From an uncultured Lachnospiraceae bacterium (GTDB lineage: Bacteria > Bacillota > Clostridia > Lachnospirales > Lachnospiraceae): a DNA stretch of 38,067 nt. Positions 16,118 to 23,741 of the stretch are shown piece by piece. Numbering within the stretch: position 1 is the stretch's first letter; each line of letters opens with the position of its first letter. The position numbers and the translations under genes were made by a program. The stretch covers positions 1 to 38,067 of the forward strand of contig CALWRT010000157.1 in assembly GCA_944384015.1 (NCBI GenBank), written 5' to 3'. The notes under the pieces were generated by a model. The model had not been told where the DNA came from. It did no database searches and was given only the letters and a program-made list of their open reading frames with translations.

Positions 16118-16663
16118 ATGAAAGCTGCCACTTTATACCGCAAACGCCTGATTCCTCAGGAATCTGTACTTCTCAAAGACGACTGTCTTTTCTATCAGGA
16201 TTCGGATATTTTAATGACCGCGTGGAAAACGCTGAAGCCCAAGCCTGAACTAAGCTTTGGCTTTTCCTGTTATTTTCTGCGGGAAGGTTTTAAGATCAGT
16301 AAGTTCTACAATCACGCCAGGGAATTCATGTACTGGTACTGTGATATCATATCCCACGAATACTGTTCCGATACCAATACTTATATATTCACAGATTTGC
16401 TCGCTGATGTCATCTTTTATCCTGATGGCCGCTACGAAATTATAGACTTGGATGAGCTTTCTTTTGCTATGACCAACCATTTATTGGAGCCGGATTCCGC
16501 CGCGGATGCGCTTCTAAAGCTGGACCATCTTCTTCATCTGCGCTATCAGGGCCTTCTTGCCCGATATTTCGATTCGATTAATCACAAAATTGCTTCTTTC
16601 CAAGGGCTTACTCTCAATGAATCCGCGCAGGCCTGTATTAGCAGCCCCGCTCAGCAGTCGTGA
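16118..16663 (+). CDS. DUF402 domain protein
   Basis: A 181-residue protein. The DUF402 core is seen in the middle: a WYCDI-type strand (MYWYCDII), then DLLADVIFYPDGRYEIIDLDEL near residues 87-115, which carries the conserved Asp residues and the D-DEL ending that binds metal in characterised members. Members hydrolyse nucleoside di- or triphosphates (Staphylococcus Ntdp) or CMP adducts (FomD); which applies here is unknown. Start: ATG with GGAG seven bases upstream. It is the only + strand gene between 2.7 and 26.5 kb, transcribed alone and divergently from the TPR/AAA gene. The N-terminal 45 residues are less typical. Confidence 0.8.
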   Translation: MKAATLYRKRLIPQESVLLKDDCLFYQDSDILMTAWKTLKPKPELSFGFSCYFLREGFKISKFYNHAREFMYWYCDIISHEYCSDTNTYIFTDLLADVIFYPDGRYEIIDLDELSFAMTNHLLEPDSAADALLKLDHLLHLRYQGLLARYFDSINHKIASFQGLTLNESAQACISSPAQQS

Positions 16664-16670
16664 AATGCAT

Positions 16671-16715
16671 AAAGAGGCTTCATACTGCCCTTCTCGGCAC
16701 AGTACGAAGCCTCCT
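16671..16715. terminator. bidirectional terminator between the DUF402 and dCMP deaminase genes
   Basis: Stem GAGGCTTC-TACTG (16673-16687) pairs with CAGTA-GAAGCCTC (16700-16713), one mismatch, 12-base loop. The minus-strand side is followed by TTTATG and the plus-strand side by CTCTTAA. It lies between convergent genes. Confidence 0.7.
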
Positions 16716-16786
16716 CTTAACGAGTCCATTGCCGCCACGCGCTTGAATAAGCCGACCATACTTTCCTGCGCCGCAGCCGTTCGCCG

Positions 16787-17269
16787 TCACAACTGTATAC
16801 AGATTTCTCTGCCGGTATGCATATACTGATAATATCTAACCCCTGCTGCATCCATCATCCGCTTGGATGCCATCACCGAAGGCGTATCCTTATACTTATC
16901 CTCATCATACACAATCGTCTTTATCCCGGACTGTATAATCGCTTTTGCACACTCATTGCAAGGGAACAGCGTCACGTACAGCTTGGCCCCGTCCAGGCTC
17001 CCTCCCCGGTAGTTCAGAATGGCATTCAGCTCGCTGTGGGTGGAATACAGATATTTATTCTCCAGTCCGTCTCCTTCTCTTGCCCAGGGGAACTCATCAT
17101 CTGAGCATCCGATGGGAAATCCATTGTATCCCATAGATAATATTTTATTATCCTGGCTGACAATACAAGCCCCTACCTGGGTATTCGGATCTTTTGATCG
17201 CATGCCGGACAACTTGGCCACGCCCATAAAATATTCATCCCATGTAATATAGTTCTCTCTCTTATCCAT
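16787..17269 (-). CDS. deoxycytidylate (dCMP) deaminase
   Basis: A 160-residue zinc deaminase that converts dCMP to dUMP for dTMP synthesis; the ComEB group belongs here. Zinc ligands and the catalytic Glu are visible in STHSELNAI (His and Glu) and PCNECAK (two Cys). The substrate-side NTQVGACIV and SMGYNGFP segments are typical. The ATG at 17269 has AGGAGG nine bases upstream; an in-frame start 12 codons earlier lies inside the previous gene. It follows the threonylcarbamoyl-AMP synthase gene by 17 bases and is the last gene of a likely cwlD, tsaC-like, deaminase operon that ends at the terminator at 16671-16715. Confidence 0.9.
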   Translation of the reverse strand: MDKRENYITWDEYFMGVAKLSGMRSKDPNTQVGACIVSQDNKILSMGYNGFPIGCSDDEFPWAREGDGLENKYLYSTHSELNAILNYRGGSLDGAKLYVTLFPCNECAKAIIQSGIKTIVYDEDKYKDTPSVMASKRMMDAAGVRYYQYMHTGREICIQL

Positions 17270-17286
17270 ACACCGTTTCCTCCTCT

Positions 17287-18801
17287 CTACAGCCTTCCTT
17301 CCCACTCCATTCTCCGGATAACCTTGTCTATCATCTGCTCCAGCTGTTCAAAGCAGCGTCCATAGTCTGCAAGCTCTCCCCCATACGGGCTGCTTAAGGG
17401 CTGGCTTCGCGCATACTCTTCCAGCGTAAAAACGCTGCTCTGTTCAGGGTATACTTTCTTGATCTCTTCCTTCTGCTTCTTATCAATCGTCAATACAAGA
17501 CAGCCGTCGCCCATATCTTCTCTTGCCAGCCGCCTCGACATATGGCCGTCCAGCCGTATGCCGTTCCTGATCATAACCGCCTCTGCTTTCTGATTGACCG
17601 GTTCTGGGAACAGCACCACCAGCCCTCTGGAAAGTATTTCAACAGCTCTTCCTTCTAGCTTCTTCCTGGCTATCCCCTCGGCCATCGGCCCGACGCTGGT
17701 ATTGCCGCTGCTCACAAATAAGAGCCGGCTGTACTTGCTGATCCCGCCTCTCCCTACCTTCAGCACCTGGTGTCCTGCGGCTTTCAGCAGGCGGTTCATA
17801 ATGGCTTGTCCGAGCCCTGGAGATTCAAAGGACTCCGAATAAATCCCATCTGCGTCCAGATCGTCAAATTCCCTTAAGATCGCGAACAAATTCCTGGCAA
17901 TTGAGGCTTCATCCTCCCTGCTTCCGATCACACGGACAATTTCCGCCTCATAGTAAGGCTCTGTCTCCTCTGTGCAGATCACTCCTGCGGTCAGTCCATG
18001 ATCTGCCTTCTCTCTCACCAATTCATTTATCTTCGCAACTACGTCTTCCTGTTTCCCTTCAACCACCAGCAAATCTGCCTTTGGCGCATAATGGCGATAT
18101 TTCATCCCCGGGGCCTTGGGGACAATATTGGAATCCTCTTTGATAAGCGCCTCATCCATCTGAACTTTCCCGATTACTTCCTCCAGCATCTCCTGCGTAA
18201 TATATCCCGGACGAAGAATAACAGGGTTCTCCCCGCTCAAATCTACAATCGTAGACTCCAGGCCTATAGGCACTTCGCCTCCGTCCACAATCATATCGAT
18301 CTTGCCGTCAAGATCATCCTTTACATGCTGCGCGGTCGTCGTACTTGGTCTCCCGGACGTATTGGCACTGGGAGCCGCGATATATCCGCCTCCGGCGCGT
18401 ATCAATCTCAGAGCGGTCTCATTGCCCGGCATACGCACCGCCACTGTGTCCAGCCCGCCGGTTATCTCATAGGGAACCCGCTCGCTTTTGGGAAAAATCA
18501 TTGTAAGCGGCCCCGGCCAGAATTTCTCCGCCAGCATCCTAGCCTTAGTCGGTATCTCACTGACGATCAGGCCAAGGGCATCCCAGTCAGCAATGTGCAC
18601 AATTAACGGATTATCCGACGGCCGGCCCTTCGCGCTGTATATCTTAGACGCAGCCTCGGCGTCCAAGGCGTTCGCTCCCAGTCCATACACCGTCTCTGTC
18701 GGAAATGCCACCAATTTTCCTTCCTTTAACATTTCACCCGCCTGCGTTATCTTTGCCTCGTCTGACTCATCGCCCCTGATTGTTACAATTGTTGTAACCA
18801 T
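17287..18801 (-). CDS. threonylcarbamoyl-AMP synthase (Sua5/YrdC type) fused to a degenerate low-molecular-weight phosphatase domain
   Basis: A 504-residue fusion. Residues about 10-345 are a full Sua5 protein: YrdC domain with KLVAFPTETVYGLG and KGRPSDNPLIVHI, then the Sua5 C-terminal domain. It makes threonylcarbamoyl-AMP for tRNA t6A modification. Residues about 358-504 match the low-molecular-weight protein phosphatase/YwlE fold (FVSSGNTSVGPMAEG, then a PYGGELADY ending). Its active site is lost: in the CX5R loop the Cys is Ser364 and the Arg is Val370, and the late catalytic Asp of DPxGG is Ser471. Active relatives are often encoded next to this gene in Bacillus (ywlC and ywlE), so the fusion keeps a known neighbour. 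The ATG at 18801 has AGGAGAAGG upstream; 17 bases separate it from cwlD. Confidence 0.88.
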   Translation of the reverse strand: MVTTIVTIRGDESDEAKITQAGEMLKEGKLVAFPTETVYGLGANALDAEAASKIYSAKGRPSDNPLIVHIADWDALGLIVSEIPTKARMLAEKFWPGPLTMIFPKSERVPYEITGGLDTVAVRMPGNETALRLIRAGGGYIAAPSANTSGRPSTTTAQHVKDDLDGKIDMIVDGGEVPIGLESTIVDLSGENPVILRPGYITQEMLEEVIGKVQMDEALIKEDSNIVPKAPGMKYRHYAPKADLLVVEGKQEDVVAKINELVREKADHGLTAGVICTEETEPYYEAEIVRVIGSREDEASIARNLFAILREFDDLDADGIYSESFESPGLGQAIMNRLLKAAGHQVLKVGRGGISKYSRLLFVSSGNTSVGPMAEGIARKKLEGRAVEILSRGLVVLFPEPVNQKAEAVMIRNGIRLDGHMSRRLAREDMGDGCLVLTIDKKQKEEIKKVYPEQSSVFTLEEYARSQPLSSPYGGELADYGRCFEQLEQMIDKVIRRMEWEGRL

Positions 18802-18818
18802 TTCCCTTCTCCTCGATT

Positions 18819-19523
18819 CTATCTTGTACTATCATTCAGGTAGTTCATAACCCCCATATGCAGCGCCCACGCCAGTCTCTCCTGATAATCCGGGTCGACC
18901 AGAAGGTCCGCCTCCTCTGCGTTGGACAAGAAGCCGCACTCTACAATGACAATCGGCCTCTTCGTCTTGCTGAGCATGTAATAGCTGGTATTCCCTTTCA
19001 CTTCTCTCGCATGCTCCCCGCCCAGGGCAAGCAGCAGCTGATTCTGAATGTCTTCCGCCAGAAGTTTCCCCTCCGCGGAACTGGAATAGTAGAAAACTTG
19101 CGCCCCCCGCACATACGATTCATGGTAGCTGTTTTGGTGGATGCTGACAACACAATCCGGGGCAAGCTCTTCAATCTTCCCGCACCGGTTTCTCAGGTCT
19201 TCGATCTTCTTATTCTCGCTGTATTCCCGATATAGTCCTTCATCAGCATCTCTTGTCATATAGACTTCCACATCTGAGCTCTCCAGCAGGCTTTTCAGCC
19301 GGAATGCGATCTGGAGGTTGATATCCTTCTCCAGATCGCCATTGGCGCTCACCTTCCCTGGATCAATTCCTCCGTGCCCAGGATCAATAACCACACGTCT
19401 GCTCCCGGCAGCCTTCTCCTCCACCTGCATCTGCGCAGCCATCTGCGCGCTTTTCTGTGACAAAATATACGCTGCCGCCAATATGATGATGCCCATCAAG
19501 AGCTCCAGGTTCTTTCTTCTCAT
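18819..19523 (-). CDS. cwlD: N-acetylmuramoyl-L-alanine amidase, CwlD-like
   Basis: A 234-residue Amidase_3 enzyme with an N-terminal membrane anchor (about residues 8-22). Zinc and catalytic residues are visible: His in VIDPGHGGIDPG, Glu in DLEKDINLQ, His in VSIHQNSY and the catalytic Glu in VIVECGFLSN. Size and layout match Bacillus CwlD (about 237 residues), which cuts peptide side chains during muramic-lactam formation in spore cortex. A general wall amidase is the alternative. It is the first gene of an operon with the threonylcarbamoyl-AMP synthase fusion and dCMP deaminase. Start: ATG at 19523 with AAGGTG upstream. Confidence 0.82.
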   Translation of the reverse strand: MRRKNLELLMGIIILAAAYILSQKSAQMAAQMQVEEKAAGSRRVVIDPGHGGIDPGKVSANGDLEKDINLQIAFRLKSLLESSDVEVYMTRDADEGLYREYSENKKIEDLRNRCGKIEELAPDCVVSIHQNSYHESYVRGAQVFYYSSSAEGKLLAEDIQNQLLLALGGEHAREVKGNTSYYMLSKTKRPIVIVECGFLSNAEEADLLVDPDYQERLAWALHMGVMNYLNDSTR

Positions 19524-19647
19524 CCCACACCTTCAGGCCATTCTCTCCTTAATATATATGCCTTCAGGCGCGCAGCCATTCCCAGGCTTTCATCGCTTTC
19601 CCATGCTGCTTAGCCCTGCCGGTGCCCCATCTTAAAGCGAACCCAGA

Positions 19648-19674
19648 AGGGAACGCTTTCATCCGCGTTTCCCT
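19648..19674. repeat. dispersed hairpin repeat, copy D
   Basis: AGGGAACGC (19648-19656) pairs with GCGTTTCCCT (19665-19674, one bulge) around TTTCATCC. The metH stop codon (19659-19661) lies in the loop. It is in the orientation opposite to copies A-C. It could also act as the metH terminator. Confidence 0.5.
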
Positions 19675-22091
19675 AATACAGTCTCCGCGTAATTGACAGA
19701 TGCCATCGCGTCTTTACAATAAGCATCCGCATGGATCGTCCTGGCGTACTCTTCTGTGAGAACTGCTCCTCCTACCATGACTTTCACTCCCGGCACATGC
19801 TCATGAAGCTGCCGGATCGTCTCCTCCATACTCGGAACCGTTGTTGTCATCAAGGCGCTCAGCCCCACCAGGGCCGCCTTGTGCTCAAGGGCACATTCCA
19901 CCACTCTTTCAGGCGGGACATCTTTTCCCAGATCAATCACTTCATAGCTGTAGTTCTCCAGCAGAACCTTCACAATATTTTTCCCAATATCGTGGATATC
20001 TCCTTTCACCGTGGCAAGAATAATTTTCCCCTTTTTCTCCTGTGCCACACCCTGCCTTGCCATATAGGCTTTCAGCACTTCAAACGCCGCCTTGGCCGCC
20101 TCCGCGCTCATCAAGAGCTGGGGCAGGAACACGGTCCCCTTCTCAAAGCCTTGGCCCACCTCATTCAGGGCCGGTATCATCTCCTCGTTGATAATATCCA
20201 GCGGCTCCCTCGCCTTCAGAAGCTGCTCTGCTTCCGAGGCCGCCTGTTCCCGAAGCCCCTTCTGGATGCTCTGTCCCAGGGAGAGACCTCCCCTGCTTGT
20301 ATCAGAGCCTGTGTCCTTCTGCGCCTGATTCGCCGCAGCCAGAGTCCCCTGTCCGTTCTGCCCCGCATACCGGCTAATATAATCCCGGCAGTTGGAATCC
20401 AGCCCTGCCAGCGCGCAGTAGCTGAAATAGGCCCTCATCATGTCCTCCGAGTTAGGATTGATAATTGCGGCGCTCAGTCCCTCCTGCAGAGCCATTGTAT
20501 AAAAAGCCGCGTTAATTCCCGGCCTGGCCGGCAATCCAAAGGAAATATTGGACACCCCCAGGATGGTACGTCCTCCCAGTTCTTCCTTCACGCGGGAAAT
20601 GGTCTCCAGGGTAGTCAGCGCCGACCGGCTGTCAGAACTGATCGTCATGGCCAGTCCGTCTATCAGGATATCCTTTTTGCCAATGCCAAATTGTGCCGCC
20701 CGGTCATATATCCTGCGCGCGACAGCAATTCTTCCCTCAGCCGTCTCTGGAATCCCATTCTCATCCAGCGCCAGCGCCACCACAACTCCTCCGTACTTCT
20801 GCACAAGGGGGAATACCTGATTCATCACTTCCTCCTTGCCGTTGACGGAGTTGACCAGCGCCTTCCCATTATATATTCTCAAAGCCCTCTCCATCGCTTC
20901 CATATCTGATGTATCGATCTGAAGAGGAAGCTCTGTCACACTTTGAATCTCCCGGACCGCGTCCTCCATCATAGACGGCTCGTCAATCTCCGGCAGCCCC
21001 ACGTTCACATCCAGTATATGAGCGCCTGCTTCCTGCTGGGCTGCCGCCTCTCTCAGCAGATAATCTATGTTATGATCACGGAGCGCCTGCTTAAATTTGG
21101 GTTTCCCCGTAGGATTGATCCGCTCTCCGATGATAACTGAGCGTCTCCCGATTTCCACTGCCGCTGCATAGGACGTGACGATTGTGTGTTCCTTCTCCGT
21201 AACTGGCACTGGCTTTCTGAGAGCGCAGCGCTCACGCATGCAGCGGATATGTTCAGGGGTTGTCCCGCAGCACCCGCCAACGATCACAGCTCCCATCTGC
21301 ACAATTTCATCCATCTCCCGGGCAAAGGCCTGGGCGTCAATATCATAGACGGTCTTCCCGTTCTCGCTTCTTGGAAGTCCCGCATTGGGTATTACCGCTA
21401 CGGGTACCGAGGCATATGCCAGCAGTTCTTTGACAATTTCTTTCATCTGCACCGGCCCTAATCCGCAGTTAATGCCGAGAGCGTCTACCCCAAGACCTTC
21501 CAGCAAAGCCACGCCCGCGGCAGGCGTTCCCCCTGTGAGAAGTTTTCCTTTCTCATCAAAAACCATAGTGGCAACGACTGGAAGCCTGCTGTTCTCTTTG
21601 GCCGCCAGCACAGCCGCCTTCATCTCATAGCTGTCGCTCATCGTCTCAATCAGAATCAAATCGGCCCCGCTGCGTTCTCCTTCTATTACCTGCTCCGCGA
21701 AAATACGGCAGGCTTCTTCAAAATCCAAATCTCCCAGCGGCTTCAGCAGCTTTCCCGTCGGCCCTATATCCAAGGCAATCAGGATCTCTCTGTCTGTGTC
21801 CGATTTTTCCACGGCCCTCCTCGCGTTTTGACCTGCCGCCCTTATGATTTCCTGAACCGACCCGCCTTCTCCGCCCGGAAATTTCAGCCGATTGGCCCCG
21901 AAGGTATTCATATTAATGATATCGGCGCCGGCTTCAATATACTGTCTGTGGATATCTATGACCACTTCCGGGTGGGTAATGTTCCACGTCTCCGGAAGCT
22001 CTCCCGGCTGCAGCCCTCTCTCCTGGAGCATACTTCCCATGCCCCCGTCCCATATGATGATTCGTTCCCTTACCCGTTCGCTGATGTTCAT
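19659..22091 (-). CDS. metH: cobalamin-dependent methionine synthase lacking the reactivation domain
   Basis: An 810-residue MetH without the C-terminal activation domain (full-length enzymes are near 1,200). Order: homocysteine/zinc domain (about 1-290) with GINCGLGP and the GGCCGTTPEH zinc cysteines; methyl-tetrahydrofolate domain (about 310-580) with GERINPTGKPKFK; B12 cap and binding domain (about 640-810) with DIHDIGKN, whose His is the lower axial cobalt ligand. It transfers methyl from 5-methyl-THF to homocysteine. Start: ATG at 22091 with AGGAAGG upstream; a longer in-frame start lies inside the previous gene. The activation gene upstream ends 4 bases before this start. Thermotoga has a similarly split enzyme. 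Confidence 0.9.
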   Translation of the reverse strand: MNISERVRERIIIWDGGMGSMLQERGLQPGELPETWNITHPEVVIDIHRQYIEAGADIINMNTFGANRLKFPGGEGGSVQEIIRAAGQNARRAVEKSDTDREILIALDIGPTGKLLKPLGDLDFEEACRIFAEQVIEGERSGADLILIETMSDSYEMKAAVLAAKENSRLPVVATMVFDEKGKLLTGGTPAAGVALLEGLGVDALGINCGLGPVQMKEIVKELLAYASVPVAVIPNAGLPRSENGKTVYDIDAQAFAREMDEIVQMGAVIVGGCCGTTPEHIRCMRERCALRKPVPVTEKEHTIVTSYAAAVEIGRRSVIIGERINPTGKPKFKQALRDHNIDYLLREAAAQQEAGAHILDVNVGLPEIDEPSMMEDAVREIQSVTELPLQIDTSDMEAMERALRIYNGKALVNSVNGKEEVMNQVFPLVQKYGGVVVALALDENGIPETAEGRIAVARRIYDRAAQFGIGKKDILIDGLAMTISSDSRSALTTLETISRVKEELGGRTILGVSNISFGLPARPGINAAFYTMALQEGLSAAIINPNSEDMMRAYFSYCALAGLDSNCRDYISRYAGQNGQGTLAAANQAQKDTGSDTSRGGLSLGQSIQKGLREQAASEAEQLLKAREPLDIINEEMIPALNEVGQGFEKGTVFLPQLLMSAEAAKAAFEVLKAYMARQGVAQEKKGKIILATVKGDIHDIGKNIVKVLLENYSYEVIDLGKDVPPERVVECALEHKAALVGLSALMTTTVPSMEETIRQLHEHVPGVKVMVGGAVLTEEYARTIHADAYCKDAMASVNYAETVLGKRG

Positions 22092-22095
22092 TGTC

Positions 22096-22758
22096 TCAAT
22101 CCTTCCTGTAGGCACAGTCTGCTTTCTCACATGCCCTGCATCCTCTGTTTGGCTCAGCGCATGCTCCCTCTTCGGCTGCGGCTCCGATCACTGCCGTCAC
22201 CGACTTGGACGGCATCATTAACAGGGAATCTGTCAGTGTCAGCCCTATCCGCTTTGCCGTATCCAATACCCCTATCATCTGCCGCTGATACTCCAGCGGA
22301 AAGTCTCCATATCCCGGGCTGAATCTTGGCCTTAACTTCCATCCTTCCCCAAGGGCGCTTCGTATCTCTGCCTCACAGCTGTCGCAGTATTTCTCAATTG
22401 CCTCTGTACAGACTGCCTCCAAAACGACCGCCTTGCTCATCTGCATTTTCCGGTATTTCTGAACGAGACGTTCCGTCCCGCTTCCGAGTGTGGCTGCTAA
22501 AAAGGCCGCTTGTGTGCAGCCGGCAAGATTTTTCGCAAGATTCTTGCTGCGGATCACGGAGAACCCCAGATCCACCGTTCCCTCCTCAATCCCCACGATC
22601 GGAAATATACGGAATACTCTGCGGGGCTGCATATGCTCCCTCAGGAGGCTCTTCATCTCTTGTATCATATCTAGAACCGCCTGATCCGGCACATCCTTCG
22701 TCTTATATCCGAGATACCGCAGAATCTCTCTAAGCTCCCAATCTTTGCTGTCAGCCAT
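22096..22758 (-). CDS. B12-dependent methionine synthase activation-domain protein
   Basis: A 220-residue stand-alone version of the MetH C-terminal activation domain, which binds S-adenosylmethionine and reductively remethylates inactive cob(II)alamin. The signature RFSPGYGDFPLEYQ (around residue 143, the R-x3-G-Y pocket for AdoMet) is clear. A Cys-rich C-terminus, GCRACEKADCAYR, is common in stand-alone members. It sits between metF (21 bases upstream) and metH (4 bases downstream), which supports action on the truncated MetH in trans. Start: ATG at 22758 with AGGAGG upstream. Confidence 0.88.
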   Translation of the reverse strand: MADSKDWELREILRYLGYKTKDVPDQAVLDMIQEMKSLLREHMQPRRVFRIFPIVGIEEGTVDLGFSVIRSKNLAKNLAGCTQAAFLAATLGSGTERLVQKYRKMQMSKAVVLEAVCTEAIEKYCDSCEAEIRSALGEGWKLRPRFSPGYGDFPLEYQRQMIGVLDTAKRIGLTLTDSLLMMPSKSVTAVIGAAAEEGACAEPNRGCRACEKADCAYRKD

Positions 22759-22779
22759 CGTCCGCGCCCTCCTGGTGTC

Positions 22780-23646
22780 CTATTTTATAATTTCCGAGAG
22801 ATTCTCCTGAATTGCTCTGGCCACCTCTGGCTTATTCATGGAATATACATGGATTCCATTCACCCCATTGGATATCAGATCGATAATCTGCTCCGTCGCA
22901 TAGGCGATTCCCGCCTGCTTCATAGCTGCAGGATTGTCCCCGAACCGGTCAACCATCGCCTTGAACCGTGCAGGCAGGCAGGTACCTGACAGGGAACAGA
23001 TCCGGTTAATCTGGCTCTTATTGGTCACAGGCATAATACCGGCCACCACGGGCACCGTGATTCCCTGTTCCCGAATACGGTATAGAAAACTATATAAAAT
23101 ATTATTGTCAAAAAACATCTGAGTCACCAGAAAATCACAGCCGGCGTCCACCTTCTCCTTCAAATGCCGGATATCCTCCTTCTGGTTTGCTGCTTCCACG
23201 TGTCCTTCCGGATAGCATGCTCCGCCGATGCAGAAATCTCCACCCTCACGGATTTCCGCCACCAGCTCGCTGGCATATTTATACTGATTCGGCAGCGGGA
23301 ATGAGGCATCAGCCGGAATATCCCCCCGCAGGGCCAGCACATTCTTAATATGTTTTTCTTTCAGCTGGCTTAAAACCCCATGTACCTTGTCCTTCGTGGA
23401 CGATGCGCAGGTGACGTGGGCCATGACCGGCACTCCGTATGTCTCCAGTATGTTCGAGGCGATATTTACCGTATAGTCGCTTGTGCCTCCGCCTGCGCCA
23501 TAAGTAATGCTCATATAATCCGGCTTCAGCTTCGCGATCTCTGTCGTCGCCTTCTCTACGGATGCATAGCTATCCATAGTCTTAGGGGGGAACACCTCAA
23601 AAGACATCGTCGGTCTTCCTGAATGTAAAATATCACTGATCTTCAT
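22780..23646 (-). CDS. metF: 5,10-methylenetetrahydrofolate reductase
   Basis: A 288-residue MetF, the FAD enzyme that makes 5-methyl-THF for MetH. Family features: MSFEVFPPK at the start, ITYGAGG with the flavin-contacting residues, HVTCASS, LALRGDIP, and the folate-side QMFFDN segment. The length is normal. It is the first gene of the metF, activation protein, metH operon, which is a complete one-carbon-to-methionine unit. Start: ATG at 23646 with AAAGGAG upstream. The gap to the preceding gene holds a terminator and only about 34 bases beyond it. I see no S-adenosylmethionine or cobalamin riboswitch there. Confidence 0.94.
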   Translation of the reverse strand: MKISDILHSGRPTMSFEVFPPKTMDSYASVEKATTEIAKLKPDYMSITYGAGGGTSDYTVNIASNILETYGVPVMAHVTCASSTKDKVHGVLSQLKEKHIKNVLALRGDIPADASFPLPNQYKYASELVAEIREGGDFCIGGACYPEGHVEAANQKEDIRHLKEKVDAGCDFLVTQMFFDNNILYSFLYRIREQGITVPVVAGIMPVTNKSQINRICSLSGTCLPARFKAMVDRFGDNPAAMKQAGIAYATEQIIDLISNGVNGIHVYSMNKPEVARAIQENLSEIIK

Positions 23647-23679
23647 CTCATTCTCCTTTCCCGCATGATCTTGCCAAAA

Positions 23680-23707
23680 CGCGGGGAGAAGCAGCCCTCT
23701 CCCCGCG
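23680..23707 (-). terminator. terminator after the GH18 gene
   Basis: Perfect 10-bp GC-rich stem (CGCGGGGAGA/TCTCCCCGCG) with an 8-base loop. On the minus strand it is followed by TTTTGG. It lies between the GH18 stop and metF. Confidence 0.75.
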
Positions 23708-23741
23708 CCGTAGGTTTAGAACTTTTGATCCTGGCATCACC

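Noticed and set aside
19731-20909. 392-codon + strand frame opposite metH
   Set aside because: The minus strand encodes a clear methionine synthase throughout; the antisense frame has no domain features and no ribosome-binding site.
23647-23741. S-adenosylmethionine or cobalamin riboswitch upstream of metF
   Set aside because: The gap is only 95 bases and holds a simple terminator hairpin and a ribosome-binding site; none of the conserved riboswitch boxes is present.
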